Shown piece by piece: positions 24,674 through 33,414 of a stretch of 64,000 nucleotides of DNA (within the stretch, counting starts at the first letter, position 1; every line of letters begins with the position of its first letter). The position numbers were made by a program, and so were the translations under genes. The stretch is taken from the NCBI GenBank assembly GCA_944325945.1, contig CALVBW010000009.1, positions 1-64,000 on the forward strand, read 5' to 3'. Below the pieces are notes generated by a model. It saw only the letters and a list, made by a program, of their open reading frames with translations. It made no database searches and was not told where the DNA came from. The stretch comes from Candidatus Gastranaerophilales bacterium. GTDB lineage: Bacteria > Cyanobacteriota > Vampirovibrionia > Gastranaerophilales > Gastranaerophilaceae.

Positions 24674-25913
24674 ATACTTCTTTTACACCGTAAGGTATTG
24701 ATTTTAAATTATTTTTAACCCAAAAACCTTTTTGCGGTTCAAATTTCATATTTATTCCGAAATAGGTAGAACCGGAGCCTGACATAACGGATTTTGGATA
24801 AAGTTTTTTAATCTGCTGTAATTCTTTGTAGTCATCAATTACAGCCCATTCAAGGTCGTTGGGAAAAGCATCTCTTGCCCCCCACCCAAGCCCTCCCCCT
24901 CGAGGGGGGAGGGAATTTACAGTCTCAATAATTTTTTCAACAACGCTTTCTATATTTTGAAAAATTTCGTTATTCCATATCCTTAAAACAATATATCCGG
25001 CGTTTTGTAAATATTCAGTTCTTTTTTCATCATATTTAATATTTTCGTTTGCATTATGTTGTCCGCCATCAAGTTCGATTATTAATTTTATCGGCTGGCA
25101 TATAAAATCTGCGATATATGGACCTATCGGTTGTTGTCTTCTGAATTTTAAGCCGTTTATTTGTTCTTTTCGGATATATTGCCACAATTTTTTTTCGGCA
25201 TCTGTCATATTTTTACTTAATTCTTTTGATTTTTCTTTTGCAAATTCGCTGTATTGATGAGAGTATTTTTTCCCTCCCCCCTCGAGGGGGAGGGCTTGGG
25301 TGGGGGGATTATCTCCCTCAAGGGAATGGTAGTTTTTTAGTTTTTCCGAAAATTTTGTGTATGCTTCCTTTGCACTTATGCCTAAATTTTCAGGTTTTAT
25401 AAGCGAAACTTCAAATTCTTCAAATTCCAGCGGTTCCAAAATTTCACCTCTGCCGGAGGTTTTTTGTCTGCCGCCTTCAAGGCATAAATTCAAGTCTGAG
25501 CCGAGTTTTGCGCAAAGCCCGTGTAATTCTTTACGGCTTAAAGGTTCGTCAAATAATTTGTTTAATCCGTACAGCATCCCTGCAGCATCCGTACTTCCGC
25601 CTGCAAGACCCGCTGCAACAGGGATATTTTTTTCTATGAAAACATTAATCCTATGCGCCGGAAGTTTTGTCTTTTCTAAATATAACAGGCATGCTTTATG
25701 TACAAGATTTTTTTCGTTATACGGAATTTCATCACTTGTGCCGCTTAAAACAATTTCTGTTGTATCGCTTTTTTCAATTGAAATTGTTAGATAATCAAAT
25801 AAATTTATTGTCTGCATGATGCTATCAATATTATGAAATCCGTCCTCGCGTTTTCCCGTAACTTTGAGCGTCAAATTTATTTTTGCAGGACATTGGATTT
25901 TAATTTGTTTCAC
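24672..25913 (-). CDS. ispE: 4-diphosphocytidyl-2-C-methylerythritol kinase interrupted in frame by a DUF559-encoding element
   Basis: MEP-pathway kinase of the GHMP superfamily. Host parts: PAKINLTLKV at the N-terminus, the ATP loop PVAAGLAGGSTDAAGML near residue 95, and MSGSGSTYFGI at the C-terminus. Residues 202-347 are foreign: they start with a proline/glycine stretch (PPTQALPLEGGG), contain a DUF559/Vsr-like nuclease domain (KFRRQQPIGPYIADF, then IIELDGGQH) and end with PPRGGGLGWG. Removing 441 bp restores an uninterrupted ...SLEGDAFPNDLEWAV... and a 266-aa IspE. The reading frame is preserved, so a chimeric kinase may be functional. It overlaps rsmA by 14 bp. Confidence 0.88.
   Translation of the reverse strand: MKQIKIQCPAKINLTLKVTGKREDGFHNIDSIMQTINLFDYLTISIEKSDTTEIVLSGTSDEIPYNEKNLVHKACLLYLEKTKLPAHRINVFIEKNIPVAAGLAGGSTDAAGMLYGLNKLFDEPLSRKELHGLCAKLGSDLNLCLEGGRQKTSGRGEILEPLEFEEFEVSLIKPENLGISAKEAYTKFSEKLKNYHSLEGDNPPTQALPLEGGGKKYSHQYSEFAKEKSKELSKNMTDAEKKLWQYIRKEQINGLKFRRQQPIGPYIADFICQPIKLIIELDGGQHNANENIKYDEKRTEYLQNAGYIVLRIWNNEIFQNIESVVEKIIETVNSLPPRGGGLGWGARDAFPNDLEWAVIDDYKELQQIKKLYPKSVMSGSGSTYFGINMKFEPQKGFWVKNNLKSIPYGVKEV
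24875..25310. mobile_element. 436-bp in-frame mobile element with 37-bp perfect terminal inverted repeats and DUF559 domain
   Basis: Positions 24878-24914 and 25271-25307 are exact reverse complements (37 nt), each with a CTCGAG-centred inner palindrome. The five bases ATCTC flank the element at 24870-24874 and 25311-25315 as an apparent target-site duplication. Element plus duplication is 441 bp, exactly 147 codons. Inside is a minus-strand DUF559 (very-short-patch-repair-like) endonuclease domain translated as part of ispE. It behaves like a selfish element adapted to sit inside proteins. Confidence 0.85.
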
Positions 25914-26739
25914 GAAGCGCCTCCGACAGTTTTCCGAACGTTTCTATTGAAAGCTTTTCCCCTCGTGTGTTTTCATTAATTCCAAGCTTTGAAAGTGCAT
26001 TTATTATGGAATCACGGGTAAATCCGCCGTTTAAAAGACAGTTTTTAATATTTTTGCGTCTTTGGGAAAATGCGGCTTTAACCGTTTTTCTGAAATGGCT
26101 GTAGTCTGATAACTCAAGTTTTGGTTTATTTTTTACCACAAGTTTTACCAGTGCGGAATTCACTTTTGGCGCCGGATAAAAAGATTTTCTGCCGACAAGT
26201 TTAAATATCTCAACATCTGCCCAGAATTGTGAAAGTATTGTCAAAAGTCCGTATTGTTTTGCGGGAGAATTTTCATCAGCAACCATTCTTCTGGCAACTT
26301 CCTCCTGAACCATTAAAATTATCTCGGTAATTTTGTTACGGTTTTTGTTATTCAAATCATCAACTTCGCCCAGCAAATGTGCAATTATCGGGCTTGTTAT
26401 GTAGTATGGAATATTTGCAACTACTTTGATTTTACCGTCGCATAAAGTCGATAAATCTGTTTTTAAAATATCGGCATGGATAATTTTAAGATTAGGTGCA
26501 TTTAACTTTTCAAGCTCTTTTATTGCTTCTTCATCCAGCTCAATTGCAATAATCTGTTTTGCATATTTTACAAGCTGTTCTGTTACAAATCCTACACCCG
26601 GACCTATTTCAACAATTGTATCTTCAGGCGAAATTTTGGCATTGTCAATTATTTCCCGAATAATTTCGCCGTTTATCAGAAAATTTTGTCCGAGTCGTTT
26701 TTTGGTTCTGAAAAATTTTGCTCTTTCGTAGTAGTTCAT
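25900..26739 (-). CDS. rsmA: 16S rRNA (adenine1518/1519-N6)-dimethyltransferase
   Basis: KsgA/RsmA, 279 aa, dimethylates two adjacent adenosines in the 3' hairpin of 16S rRNA during 30S assembly. Visible motifs are KKRLGQNFLING at the N-terminus, IVEIGPGVGFVTEQL (SAM-binding motif I), ADILKTD and VVANIPYYITSPIIAHLL (catalytic NxPY). Full length. The coupled order rsmA-ispE on one strand is common in bacteria. Confidence 0.93.
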   Translation of the reverse strand: MNYYERAKFFRTKKRLGQNFLINGEIIREIIDNAKISPEDTIVEIGPGVGFVTEQLVKYAKQIIAIELDEEAIKELEKLNAPNLKIIHADILKTDLSTLCDGKIKVVANIPYYITSPIIAHLLGEVDDLNNKNRNKITEIILMVQEEVARRMVADENSPAKQYGLLTILSQFWADVEIFKLVGRKSFYPAPKVNSALVKLVVKNKPKLELSDYSHFRKTVKAAFSQRRKNIKNCLLNGGFTRDSIINALSKLGINENTRGEKLSIETFGKLSEALRETN

Positions 26740-26826
26740 ATTACTAATTTATAATACCACACACAGGTAAATGTTTTTAAAAAATTTCTCTGCTAGTTTT
26801 GAGAGTGTTATAATTAATGAGGGAAT

Positions 26827-28158
26827 ATGTTAAATACGCAAATTAAACAAAGATTAGAAAAAGAAGATATTTTAAGACTTTATAATACCGGTTATAAAAC
26901 GGCTGAGGATTATACTGTAGGGATAGAATATGAACGTTTGCCGGTTTCGGTATTGTCATATAATGCTGTTGATTATGATAACGGAATATCTGATTTTTTA
27001 AGGCAGTTCGCAAAAGCAGAAAATTGGGATTATATAACTGATGATTTCAATATTATAGGCTTAAAACAAAATCATGATACGATTACGCTTGAACCCGGAT
27101 GTCAGATTGAATTAAGCATAAAACCGGAAAAAACAATTTTTGACATAGAAAAAAAGATTAAATCATTAAACAAAGTTATTCTTCCGATTCTGGACAAATT
27201 AAATATTACACTTCTTGAATACGGAGTGTCCCCTTTAACAACGCATAAAAATATTAATTTAATTCCTAAAAAACGCTATAAAATCATGGCCAGATATTTG
27301 TGGGGAATTCTGTCTGATGTAATGATGAGAGAAACCGCCGGAATACAGGGGTGTTTTGATTTTACTGACGAAGAAGATGCAATGAGAAAGTTTAAAATTG
27401 TAAATAAACTCGTACCGTTCATGACCGCAATGTTCGCAAATTCTCCGATAAGAGGCGGAGTCGAAACCGGTTACAAAAGTTTTAGAGCTTTAAGCTGGCT
27501 TAATACCGACAATGACCGCTGCGGATTTGCATGTAATTTGGACGTGGAATTTTCTTTTGATAAATATATAGATAAAGTTATGAATTCTCCTGTTATATTT
27601 TTGAATAAAGGCGGTCATCCGGTTGAAGTCAACGGCAGAATAAATTTTGTCGATTATATGGATAAAGGGTTCGAAGGTTTTGAGCCGACTTTAGAAGATT
27701 ATAAATTGCATGCCAATCTTTATTTTCCGGATGTAAGATTAAGGAATTTTATTGAAATTCGGAACCATGATTGCACGCACATGCCTTATGCTGTTTTGGC
27801 GATATATAAGGGAATTTTGTACGGTAAGTATGCTTTGAGCGAGATTGAAGATTTGTTCAAGGAATTTACTAACAAAGATTTTACCGAATTAAGATATAAT
27901 ATTCCCAAAAATGCACTTCAATCCGGTATAAAAAATTATACCGTCCTTGATATAGCAAAAGAAATTCTTTATATCGCGGAAAAATCTTTGATAGAAATGA
28001 ATACAGGCGAAGAAAAATTTCTTGAACCTATAAAAGATTTGACTTTGAACGGTTTATGCCCTGCGGATATAATTTTGAGAAATTGGAACGGGCTCTGGAA
28101 TAAAGATGTTTCCAAACTCGTTAAATACCTGAAAAATCTCAGTTTATCAAATATTTAA
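26827..28158 (+). CDS. Glutamate-cysteine ligase, plant/GCS2-type
   Basis: 443 aa, ATP-dependent ligase that makes gamma-glutamylcysteine for glutathione or related thiols. It has TVGIEYERL (metal/ATP-binding Glu near residue 33), ITLEPGCQIELSI (the signature of the GCS2/EgtA group), MRETAGIQGCFDF and ANSPIRGG, all in family order. The start is supported by GAGGG and an extended -10 TGTTATAAT just upstream. No glutathione synthetase gene is in the window, so the end product is open. Confidence 0.8.
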   Translation: MLNTQIKQRLEKEDILRLYNTGYKTAEDYTVGIEYERLPVSVLSYNAVDYDNGISDFLRQFAKAENWDYITDDFNIIGLKQNHDTITLEPGCQIELSIKPEKTIFDIEKKIKSLNKVILPILDKLNITLLEYGVSPLTTHKNINLIPKKRYKIMARYLWGILSDVMMRETAGIQGCFDFTDEEDAMRKFKIVNKLVPFMTAMFANSPIRGGVETGYKSFRALSWLNTDNDRCGFACNLDVEFSFDKYIDKVMNSPVIFLNKGGHPVEVNGRINFVDYMDKGFEGFEPTLEDYKLHANLYFPDVRLRNFIEIRNHDCTHMPYAVLAIYKGILYGKYALSEIEDLFKEFTNKDFTELRYNIPKNALQSGIKNYTVLDIAKEILYIAEKSLIEMNTGEEKFLEPIKDLTLNGLCPADIILRNWNGLWNKDVSKLVKYLKNLSLSNI

Positions 28159-28807
28159 TATATTTATTAACGTATTTTGCAGCTAAAAGAGCTATTAAGC
28201 TAAGTACATAGTCATAGGCTATCTTTAACATACTTTGGGAGATAATCCATCCTTTAATAAAATTTGCACCTTCATTTCGGAGTGTAGAGATAAAAAGCAT
28301 ATAAAATATTCCGATAAAATGGATTGTAAGAATCCCTATTAAAGCTGCTTTTAGTATATTTTTAATTGAAAAGCCGCTTTTTAAAATACTGCCCGCAAAA
28401 AATGCCGCAGGGATATAGGCAATTATGTATCCAAACCCCGGTTCTAAAATGTATCTCGCCCCGCCGCCAAGAGCAAAGACAGGCAGTAAAAATAATCCGG
28501 TCAGAATATAAATTACAATACTTGTAAGCCCCAACCTTCTGCCTAAAAGTCCAACAATAAACATTACGGCAGGTACCTGCGGAATAATGGAATATGTATA
28601 TAAGAAATCGGCTTTTGTCAGAGCTTTGTTTGAAAAAATATCAAGCGGTATGATGAAATGTGTTATATTAATCTGTATGAATGTTGCTGCCATTAATAAA
28701 AAAGAACAAAAAAGTACCAGAAGTATATTCAATACAGGAATTTTCAGTTTCTTTTTTTCTTTACTTACCCTTTTTATTCGGGGTAACATGGTATCTTCAT
28801 CGGTCAT
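28139..28807 (-). CDS. bioY: Biotin transporter BioY (S component)
   Basis: Membrane substrate-binding component of an ECF biotin transporter, 222 aa with about six helices. The family hallmark is FALGGGARYILEPGFGYIIAYIPAAFFAG near residue 115. A charged N-terminal tail of 25 residues is unusual. ATG 28807 is chosen because GGAG sits 6 nt upstream; ATG 28813 is in frame but has no spacing. The gene overlaps rimI upstream. No BirA-box-like site was found. Confidence 0.82.
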   Translation of the reverse strand: MTDEDTMLPRIKRVSKEKKKLKIPVLNILLVLFCSFLLMAATFIQINITHFIIPLDIFSNKALTKADFLYTYSIIPQVPAVMFIVGLLGRRLGLTSIVIYILTGLFLLPVFALGGGARYILEPGFGYIIAYIPAAFFAGSILKSGFSIKNILKAALIGILTIHFIGIFYMLFISTLRNEGANFIKGWIISQSMLKIAYDYVLSLIALLAAKYVNKYIKYLIN

Positions 28808-29306
28808 TTTCATCTCCGGATAATATTTTTTCGTAGTTTAATTTAAATTTATCGTAAAATATATTTTCTGTCCACATTATTAAGGCATCTTCATTATTGT
28901 TCTGATAATAGCCTTTTCTGACACCGAGTGATTTGAAACCGTATTTTTCATACATTTTGATGGCTGGATTATTTGAAACCCTCACTTCCAGTGTGATATA
29001 TTTTGCCTTGTTTTTGTAACAATCATCAATAATCTGTCGTAAAAGTCTTTCACCGATTTTTTGACGTCTGAAATCAGGTGATACAGCAATATTAGTTATG
29101 TGAACTTCTTCTAAAATTTGCCAGCATCCGGCATAGCCAACAAGATTTCCGTCTAAATCAAATGCCGCATAGTAGCGTGCCAGATCATTGGAAAGTTCGT
29201 TCAAAAAGGATTCTTTTGACCAGTGATGTTCGCCGTAAGCGCGTTCTTCAATATTTATAACATTATCCACATCGGATTTTTGCATACGTTGAATTTTGAT
29301 TTTCAT
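28797..29306 (-). CDS. rimI: Ribosomal-protein-alanine N-acetyltransferase
   Basis: GNAT-family acetyltransferase of 169 aa. It begins with the typical IEERAYGEHHWSKESFLNEL. ITNIAVSPDFRRQKIGERLL is the acetyl-CoA-binding loop (R/Q-x-x-G-x-G/A, here RRQKIGE). LEVRVSNNPAIKMYEKYGFKSLGVRKGYY is the RimI C-terminal signature. In E. coli RimI acetylates S18, but homologues vary in target. Overlaps bioY downstream. Confidence 0.85.
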   Translation of the reverse strand: MKIKIQRMQKSDVDNVINIEERAYGEHHWSKESFLNELSNDLARYYAAFDLDGNLVGYAGCWQILEEVHITNIAVSPDFRRQKIGERLLRQIIDDCYKNKAKYITLEVRVSNNPAIKMYEKYGFKSLGVRKGYYQNNNEDALIMWTENIFYDKFKLNYEKILSGDENDR

Positions 29307-29408
29307 ACCCTGATTTTAGCATAAAATTTGTTAAATAAATGTTACAATTTTGATTTGCCATGTACCCTGTGTTAAACTTTTTGTAGAGATTAATTTAAGG
29401 GAATATAT

Positions 29409-30281
29409 ATGCGAAATATTGTTGTCTATACAGATAAAAATTCATCAGCACTTGCGGATGTTCTTGCCAAAATTGACGAAACTAACGTCAGAATCGAAAA
29501 TGCTGAAAAGTTAAAAGATTATGAAACTTTGAATCCTGCAATTCTTGTTATTGAATGTGTTCCGGATATTAAAGATGTTTTAATGACAACAAAATTCAAA
29601 GTACCCGTGTTATTTATCGGAGAAGTTTTCAAAGGTACAACGGTTCGTTCTGTTGCTTTTGATTTTATTAAAACTCCGGTGGATAATGATGAACTTTTAA
29701 TCCGTGCAAATTGTCTTTTGAAAATAAGAGATTTGAGAGAAAAACTGAAGGTTGTATCAACAACGGATGAACTTACGGGACTTCATAACAGAAAATATTT
29801 AAATGAGCGTCTGGAACAGGAAATTTCCCGTGCAAGACGTTATGGAAATAGTCTTTCTTGTTTATTGTTTGATTTAGACTTTTTCAAAGTCGTAAATGAT
29901 ATTTACGGCTATGAATGGGGCGATGTGCTTTTACGTTCTATCGCTGATAAATTGAAGCAGTTAATAAGAAAAGAAGATATTTTGACAAGATACGGTGATG
30001 AAGAATTTTTGCTAATTTTGCCAAATACTTCAGAAGACAATGCATTTTTATTTGCTGAAAGATTCAGACGTGAAATTGAAAGAATGGAATTTATTCCTGC
30101 AGGGGAAGAAGAAAGACATCCGATTACAATTTCCGGCGGAATTTCAACTTATCCTTGTATTGAAGGTGCGGAAGAAGATGCAAATACAATCATCCGTTAC
30201 GCAGAACACGCATTATACAATGCTAAAAAACGCGGCAAAAATAAAATTGTTCAGTTCTCACAAATCAATTTAGGAGAATAG
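29409..30281 (+). CDS. REC-like plus GGDEF-domain protein with altered active-site motif
   Basis: 290 aa. The N-terminal 115 residues resemble a receiver domain without a clear phospho-acceptor (VVYTDKNSSALADVLAKI, VPVLFIGEVFKG, FIKTPVDNDELLIR). The GGDEF domain starts at TDELTGLHNRKYLNERL and has LLFDLDFFKVVND. The active-site loop reads RYGDEEF instead of RYGGDEF: the second Gly is Asp and the Asp is Glu. The inhibitory RxxD site (RKED) is intact. It could be a cyclic-di-GMP sensor or an unusual cyclase. Confidence 0.8.
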   Translation: MRNIVVYTDKNSSALADVLAKIDETNVRIENAEKLKDYETLNPAILVIECVPDIKDVLMTTKFKVPVLFIGEVFKGTTVRSVAFDFIKTPVDNDELLIRANCLLKIRDLREKLKVVSTTDELTGLHNRKYLNERLEQEISRARRYGNSLSCLLFDLDFFKVVNDIYGYEWGDVLLRSIADKLKQLIRKEDILTRYGDEEFLLILPNTSEDNAFLFAERFRREIERMEFIPAGEEERHPITISGGISTYPCIEGAEEDANTIIRYAEHALYNAKKRGKNKIVQFSQINLGE

Positions 30282-30333
30282 AACAATATAAATAAGCTCC
30301 TTTCTGAACACGAAAGTGTATATCTGGTTAATA

Positions 30334-30362
30334 GGCGGTGCCCTCCACCGCCTTTTATTTTT
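30334..30362 (+). terminator. Rho-independent terminator
   Basis: GGCGGTG and CACCGCC enclose CCCTC, then TTTTATTTTT. It ends the GGDEF gene transcript. Confidence 0.85.
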
Positions 30363-30483
30363 ATCTGGTATTTTCTTTTACGTAATCGTTTATTAATTTT
30401 GTCCCGAGGTTGGCGGCAGTACGATTTTGTTCTTTTGCCAGTAGTTTGAATTTTTCAAATATATCAGGATTAATTAATAACAC
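30361..30483 (-). pseudogene. Short ribbon-helix-helix-like protein, possibly truncated
   Basis: A 40-codon frame (GTG at 30483, TAA at 30361) reads INPDIFEKFKLLAKEQNRTA followed by ANLGTKLINDYVKENTR. This is the helix-turn-helix part of a CopG/Arc-type ribbon-helix-helix protein. There is no ribosome site, and the first strand is almost missing, so it may be the 3' remnant of an antitoxin-like gene. Not detected by length-filtered ORF finding. Confidence 0.4.
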
Positions 30484-30565
30484 ATTTCATCTAAAAAATA
30501 TATAATAGAAATGTTTAAAGATATTGAAAATTTAGCTTATAATATTAAAGTTAGCATTTAAAAAA

Positions 30566-31312
30566 TCAATTTTTATTGTTCACTCCGTAGCCGAACATCG
30601 CAAAGTCATATTTGACCGGATCTTTCGGGTCGAGTTTGCGTAAATTTTCGGTTAGTTCCAATACTGCTTTGAAATCATTTGAAGTTCGGGTTAAAAGTCC
30701 CATTTCGCGTGAAATTCTTGCGACATGTACATCAAGAGGAATTAAAAGTTCAGATGCCGGCATAAAGTTCCATATGCCGAAATCAACGGGACCTTTCCTT
30801 ACCATCCAGCGTAAAAACATACACATACGTTTCATCGCGCCGCCGTTTTTCGGGTTTGGAATCATAAAATAAAAACCCTGACCTGCATTTTGAACTCGTG
30901 AATAAAAATAATCAGTGACAGGAATAAACATATTATTATCAATCGGATTTTCATATCCGTATTTAAAAAGTTCTTCCAATCCGCCGTCTTTTTTGTATAA
31001 TTCTTTCATTATAGAAAAAATTTGTGCAAAATCATCAGGTTTGCCAAACCGGTAATTAAAGTTTCCCAATATTTCAGGTTCAAAATTCAAAATGAAATTA
31101 TACGGCTCGTTTTGTGCAAGATTAAAAAGCTGATCCAATTTTTTTGTAAAAACGTCACGTCTGCCGTAGGCCACAAGAGATGCCATAAATCCCGCAATTT
31201 CAATGTCTTTTTTATCTTTGAATCTGTTCGGAAATCTTACGGGATCATCTTTTATAAATTTTTCATTTTCGTATTCTTTTACAAGTCTGTCTATTTCAGT
31301 TTTTGTAATCAT
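30566..31312 (-). CDS. TIGR02757 / DUF2400 family protein
   Basis: 248 aa of a conserved family of unknown function, which usually contains HhH-like elements. Recognised from EIAGFMASLVAYGRRDVFTKKL, FNYRFGKPDDF, GGAMKRMCMFLRWMVRKGPVDFGIWNF and LLIPLDVHVARISREMGLLTR. It starts within the end of tadA, suggesting co-expression. The C-terminus (FAMFGYGVNN) matches the usual family end with little truncation. Confidence 0.78.
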   Translation of the reverse strand: MITKTEIDRLVKEYENEKFIKDDPVRFPNRFKDKKDIEIAGFMASLVAYGRRDVFTKKLDQLFNLAQNEPYNFILNFEPEILGNFNYRFGKPDDFAQIFSIMKELYKKDGGLEELFKYGYENPIDNNMFIPVTDYFYSRVQNAGQGFYFMIPNPKNGGAMKRMCMFLRWMVRKGPVDFGIWNFMPASELLIPLDVHVARISREMGLLTRTSNDFKAVLELTENLRKLDPKDPVKYDFAMFGYGVNNKN

Positions 31313-31734
31313 CTCAAATCCTTAAAGCATTCTTTTAATATTTTATCACATTCTTTTTCCATAATTCCGCCGTAAACTTTGAGTTTGGAATTCGCGATTT
31401 GTCTTAAATCGAGTTTTGAACCGAGAGCGCCATAATTTGTATCATATGAGCCGAAATAAACATTTTTAATTCGTGAATTGATTATTGCCCATGCACACAT
31501 CGGGCATGGTTCAAGCGTAACATACAGATCGCAATCTTCAAGTCTCCATCTGCCAAGTTTTTTTGAAGCTTTTCTCAGAGCAAGAATTTCAGCATGGGAT
31601 GTAACGTCATTGTCAAGTTCCTTGCTGTTAGCCGCCAGAGCAATAATTGTGTTATCTTTTACAACAACCGCTCCTACTGCGATTTCACCTTTGACTTTTT
31701 TTGCAATATCAATTGCCTCTTCCATAAAATTCAT
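31309..31734 (-). CDS. tadA: tRNA-specific adenosine deaminase
   Basis: Zinc deaminase of 141 aa that converts A34 of tRNA-Arg(ACG) to inosine. The active site is visible: HAEILAL (zinc His and catalytic Glu) and TLEPCPMCAWAI (two zinc Cys). VYFGSYDTNYGALGS matches the family's tRNA-contact region. Lies in a minus-strand cluster with TIGR02757 and a two-component pair. Confidence 0.9.
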   Translation of the reverse strand: MNFMEEAIDIAKKVKGEIAVGAVVVKDNTIIALAANSKELDNDVTSHAEILALRKASKKLGRWRLEDCDLYVTLEPCPMCAWAIINSRIKNVYFGSYDTNYGALGSKLDLRQIANSKLKVYGGIMEKECDKILKECFKDLR

Positions 31735-33411
31735 CTAAACAACTGCTCCTGCCAGATTCAAAGTTACTTCCGCGCAAAATCCGCAGCCGGTAGATGAAGA
31801 TAATTCAATTTTTCCGTTCATGGCTTCCACAAGACCTTTTACAATAAAAAGTCCTAACCCTGTTCCGCGGGTTGTTCGGGTTGTATTGTCTTCAAGCCTT
31901 ATGAACTTACCGAAAAGTCTTTGAAGTTTATCTTTTGGAATTACATCACAGTCGTTTTTAACCAGAATTCTTGCTTTTTCATCTTTTATATCAGCTTCAA
32001 CACGGATAACGGATTCAGGATAAGAGTATTTGACGGCGTTTTCAAGCAAATTCACAAAAACCTGTTCCAGTCTTCCTTTGTCTGCATATATAAGCGGAAA
32101 ATTATCTTTAATCTTTATAATGATTGTTCTGCCGTCTTTTTTACGCAAAAGCATTTCAGAGCGTTCAAGGACTTCCTGTAAATTAACAGCTTCATTTACT
32201 GTTTTAAGTCTCATACGTTCTATATCAGGAATAGTCAGTAAATCCTCAATCAGACGTTGCAATTTTTCGGATTGTTCTTTAATAATCCTGAGGGATTTTT
32301 GTTTGGTTTCCTCATCAATTGTTATGTCCTGACGCATCAGGCGTGAGGTGTAGCCTTGAATACTGGTTAAAGGCGTTCTCAGTTCATGGCTTACTGTGTC
32401 TATCAAATTTGATCTGAATTCGTTTAATTCTTTTAATTCAATGTTATTTTTTTGTAATTGAAGATATGATTTGTGAATTGCATTCGCCATTTTATTAAAT
32501 TCAAATGCCAGAAATACAATTTCGTGAGGCGTAAACGCTGTTGTCAAAAGTCTTATCTGCCGGTTGTAATTACCTTTAGATATTGCAATAATACCTTTAA
32601 ATAGCTGCCGGATATTTATATAAAGGTAATATGTATATAATGCGGATACGGATAAAATAGTAATTGTTGCAGCCAGTACGGAAAGAATAATTTTTAATCT
32701 GTTGTCATTAATTGTACGATTTGTTATATCTTCTGTTGTATTTACTATAATTGTGATTCTCGGATCTTCTTTTGTAACATAAACGATTGGCTGATTTTTA
32801 ACATCACCAAAAATTACCGGATCATCAAATTTGCGATATTTTGGCAAAAGCTGCAGGGTTTTTTGAAAAACATCTTCAGTGTAGTTATGTTCTGCAATAA
32901 GTTGTCCGTTTTCATCAAGAACGTAAATCTGTCGGGTGTCCTCGTCAAGAGATTTGAATAATTTCGCACGTAAATCTTCAACATTGTAGGTGATTGTCAG
33001 ATAATCTCCGTTTTTTAATTTTGTATATAATACTGCTTTTTTATTTTCACGACTGTTTTTTGTTATTTCATCAAGCTCTGTCTGGTATTTAACAATCACG
33101 ATATCATCGCAGCCGGGGACTTTCTTTTCCAAACTGTCCAGAAAATCCTGTTTCCTTTGCGGCGTGTCAAGATAATTGAGAGTATAAGCTATCTGACTAA
33201 GGGTCATTTGGTTTTGGCTTATAAAGAAATCTATTTCATCGGAAACCATATTGGCAATTAGAACGGCAGTCTGTCTTAACTGTGATCTTACGGACTGCTG
33301 GTTAATATTATTTATAATGAAACCGCTTATTGTCATAGGAATAAGAACAGCAAAGAAAAAGACAATTGCGATTTGTTCTACAATTTTAAGACGTTTGAAT
33401 TTGAAAGCCAT
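31735..33411 (-). CDS. Membrane sensor histidine kinase with HAMP domain
   Basis: 558 aa. One membrane helix at residues 12-34 and another near 240-265 bracket a periplasmic sensor region. HAMP-like and coiled-coil sequence follows (IAISKGNYNRQIRLL, FEFNKMANAIHKSYLQLQ). The HisKA box is DTVSHELRTPLTSIQGY, the N box NLLENAVKYS, and the G2 box TRGTGLGLFIVKGL; the G1 box is weak (ILVKNDCDVIP). ATG 33411 is preferred to the TTG at 33414. It lies just downstream of its response regulator gene, with which it forms a two-component pair. Confidence 0.88.
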   Translation of the reverse strand: MAFKFKRLKIVEQIAIVFFFAVLIPMTISGFIINNINQQSVRSQLRQTAVLIANMVSDEIDFFISQNQMTLSQIAYTLNYLDTPQRKQDFLDSLEKKVPGCDDIVIVKYQTELDEITKNSRENKKAVLYTKLKNGDYLTITYNVEDLRAKLFKSLDEDTRQIYVLDENGQLIAEHNYTEDVFQKTLQLLPKYRKFDDPVIFGDVKNQPIVYVTKEDPRITIIVNTTEDITNRTINDNRLKIILSVLAATITILSVSALYTYYLYINIRQLFKGIIAISKGNYNRQIRLLTTAFTPHEIVFLAFEFNKMANAIHKSYLQLQKNNIELKELNEFRSNLIDTVSHELRTPLTSIQGYTSRLMRQDITIDEETKQKSLRIIKEQSEKLQRLIEDLLTIPDIERMRLKTVNEAVNLQEVLERSEMLLRKKDGRTIIIKIKDNFPLIYADKGRLEQVFVNLLENAVKYSYPESVIRVEADIKDEKARILVKNDCDVIPKDKLQRLFGKFIRLEDNTTRTTRGTGLGLFIVKGLVEAMNGKIELSSSTGCGFCAEVTLNLAGAVV

Positions 33412-33414
33412 CAA

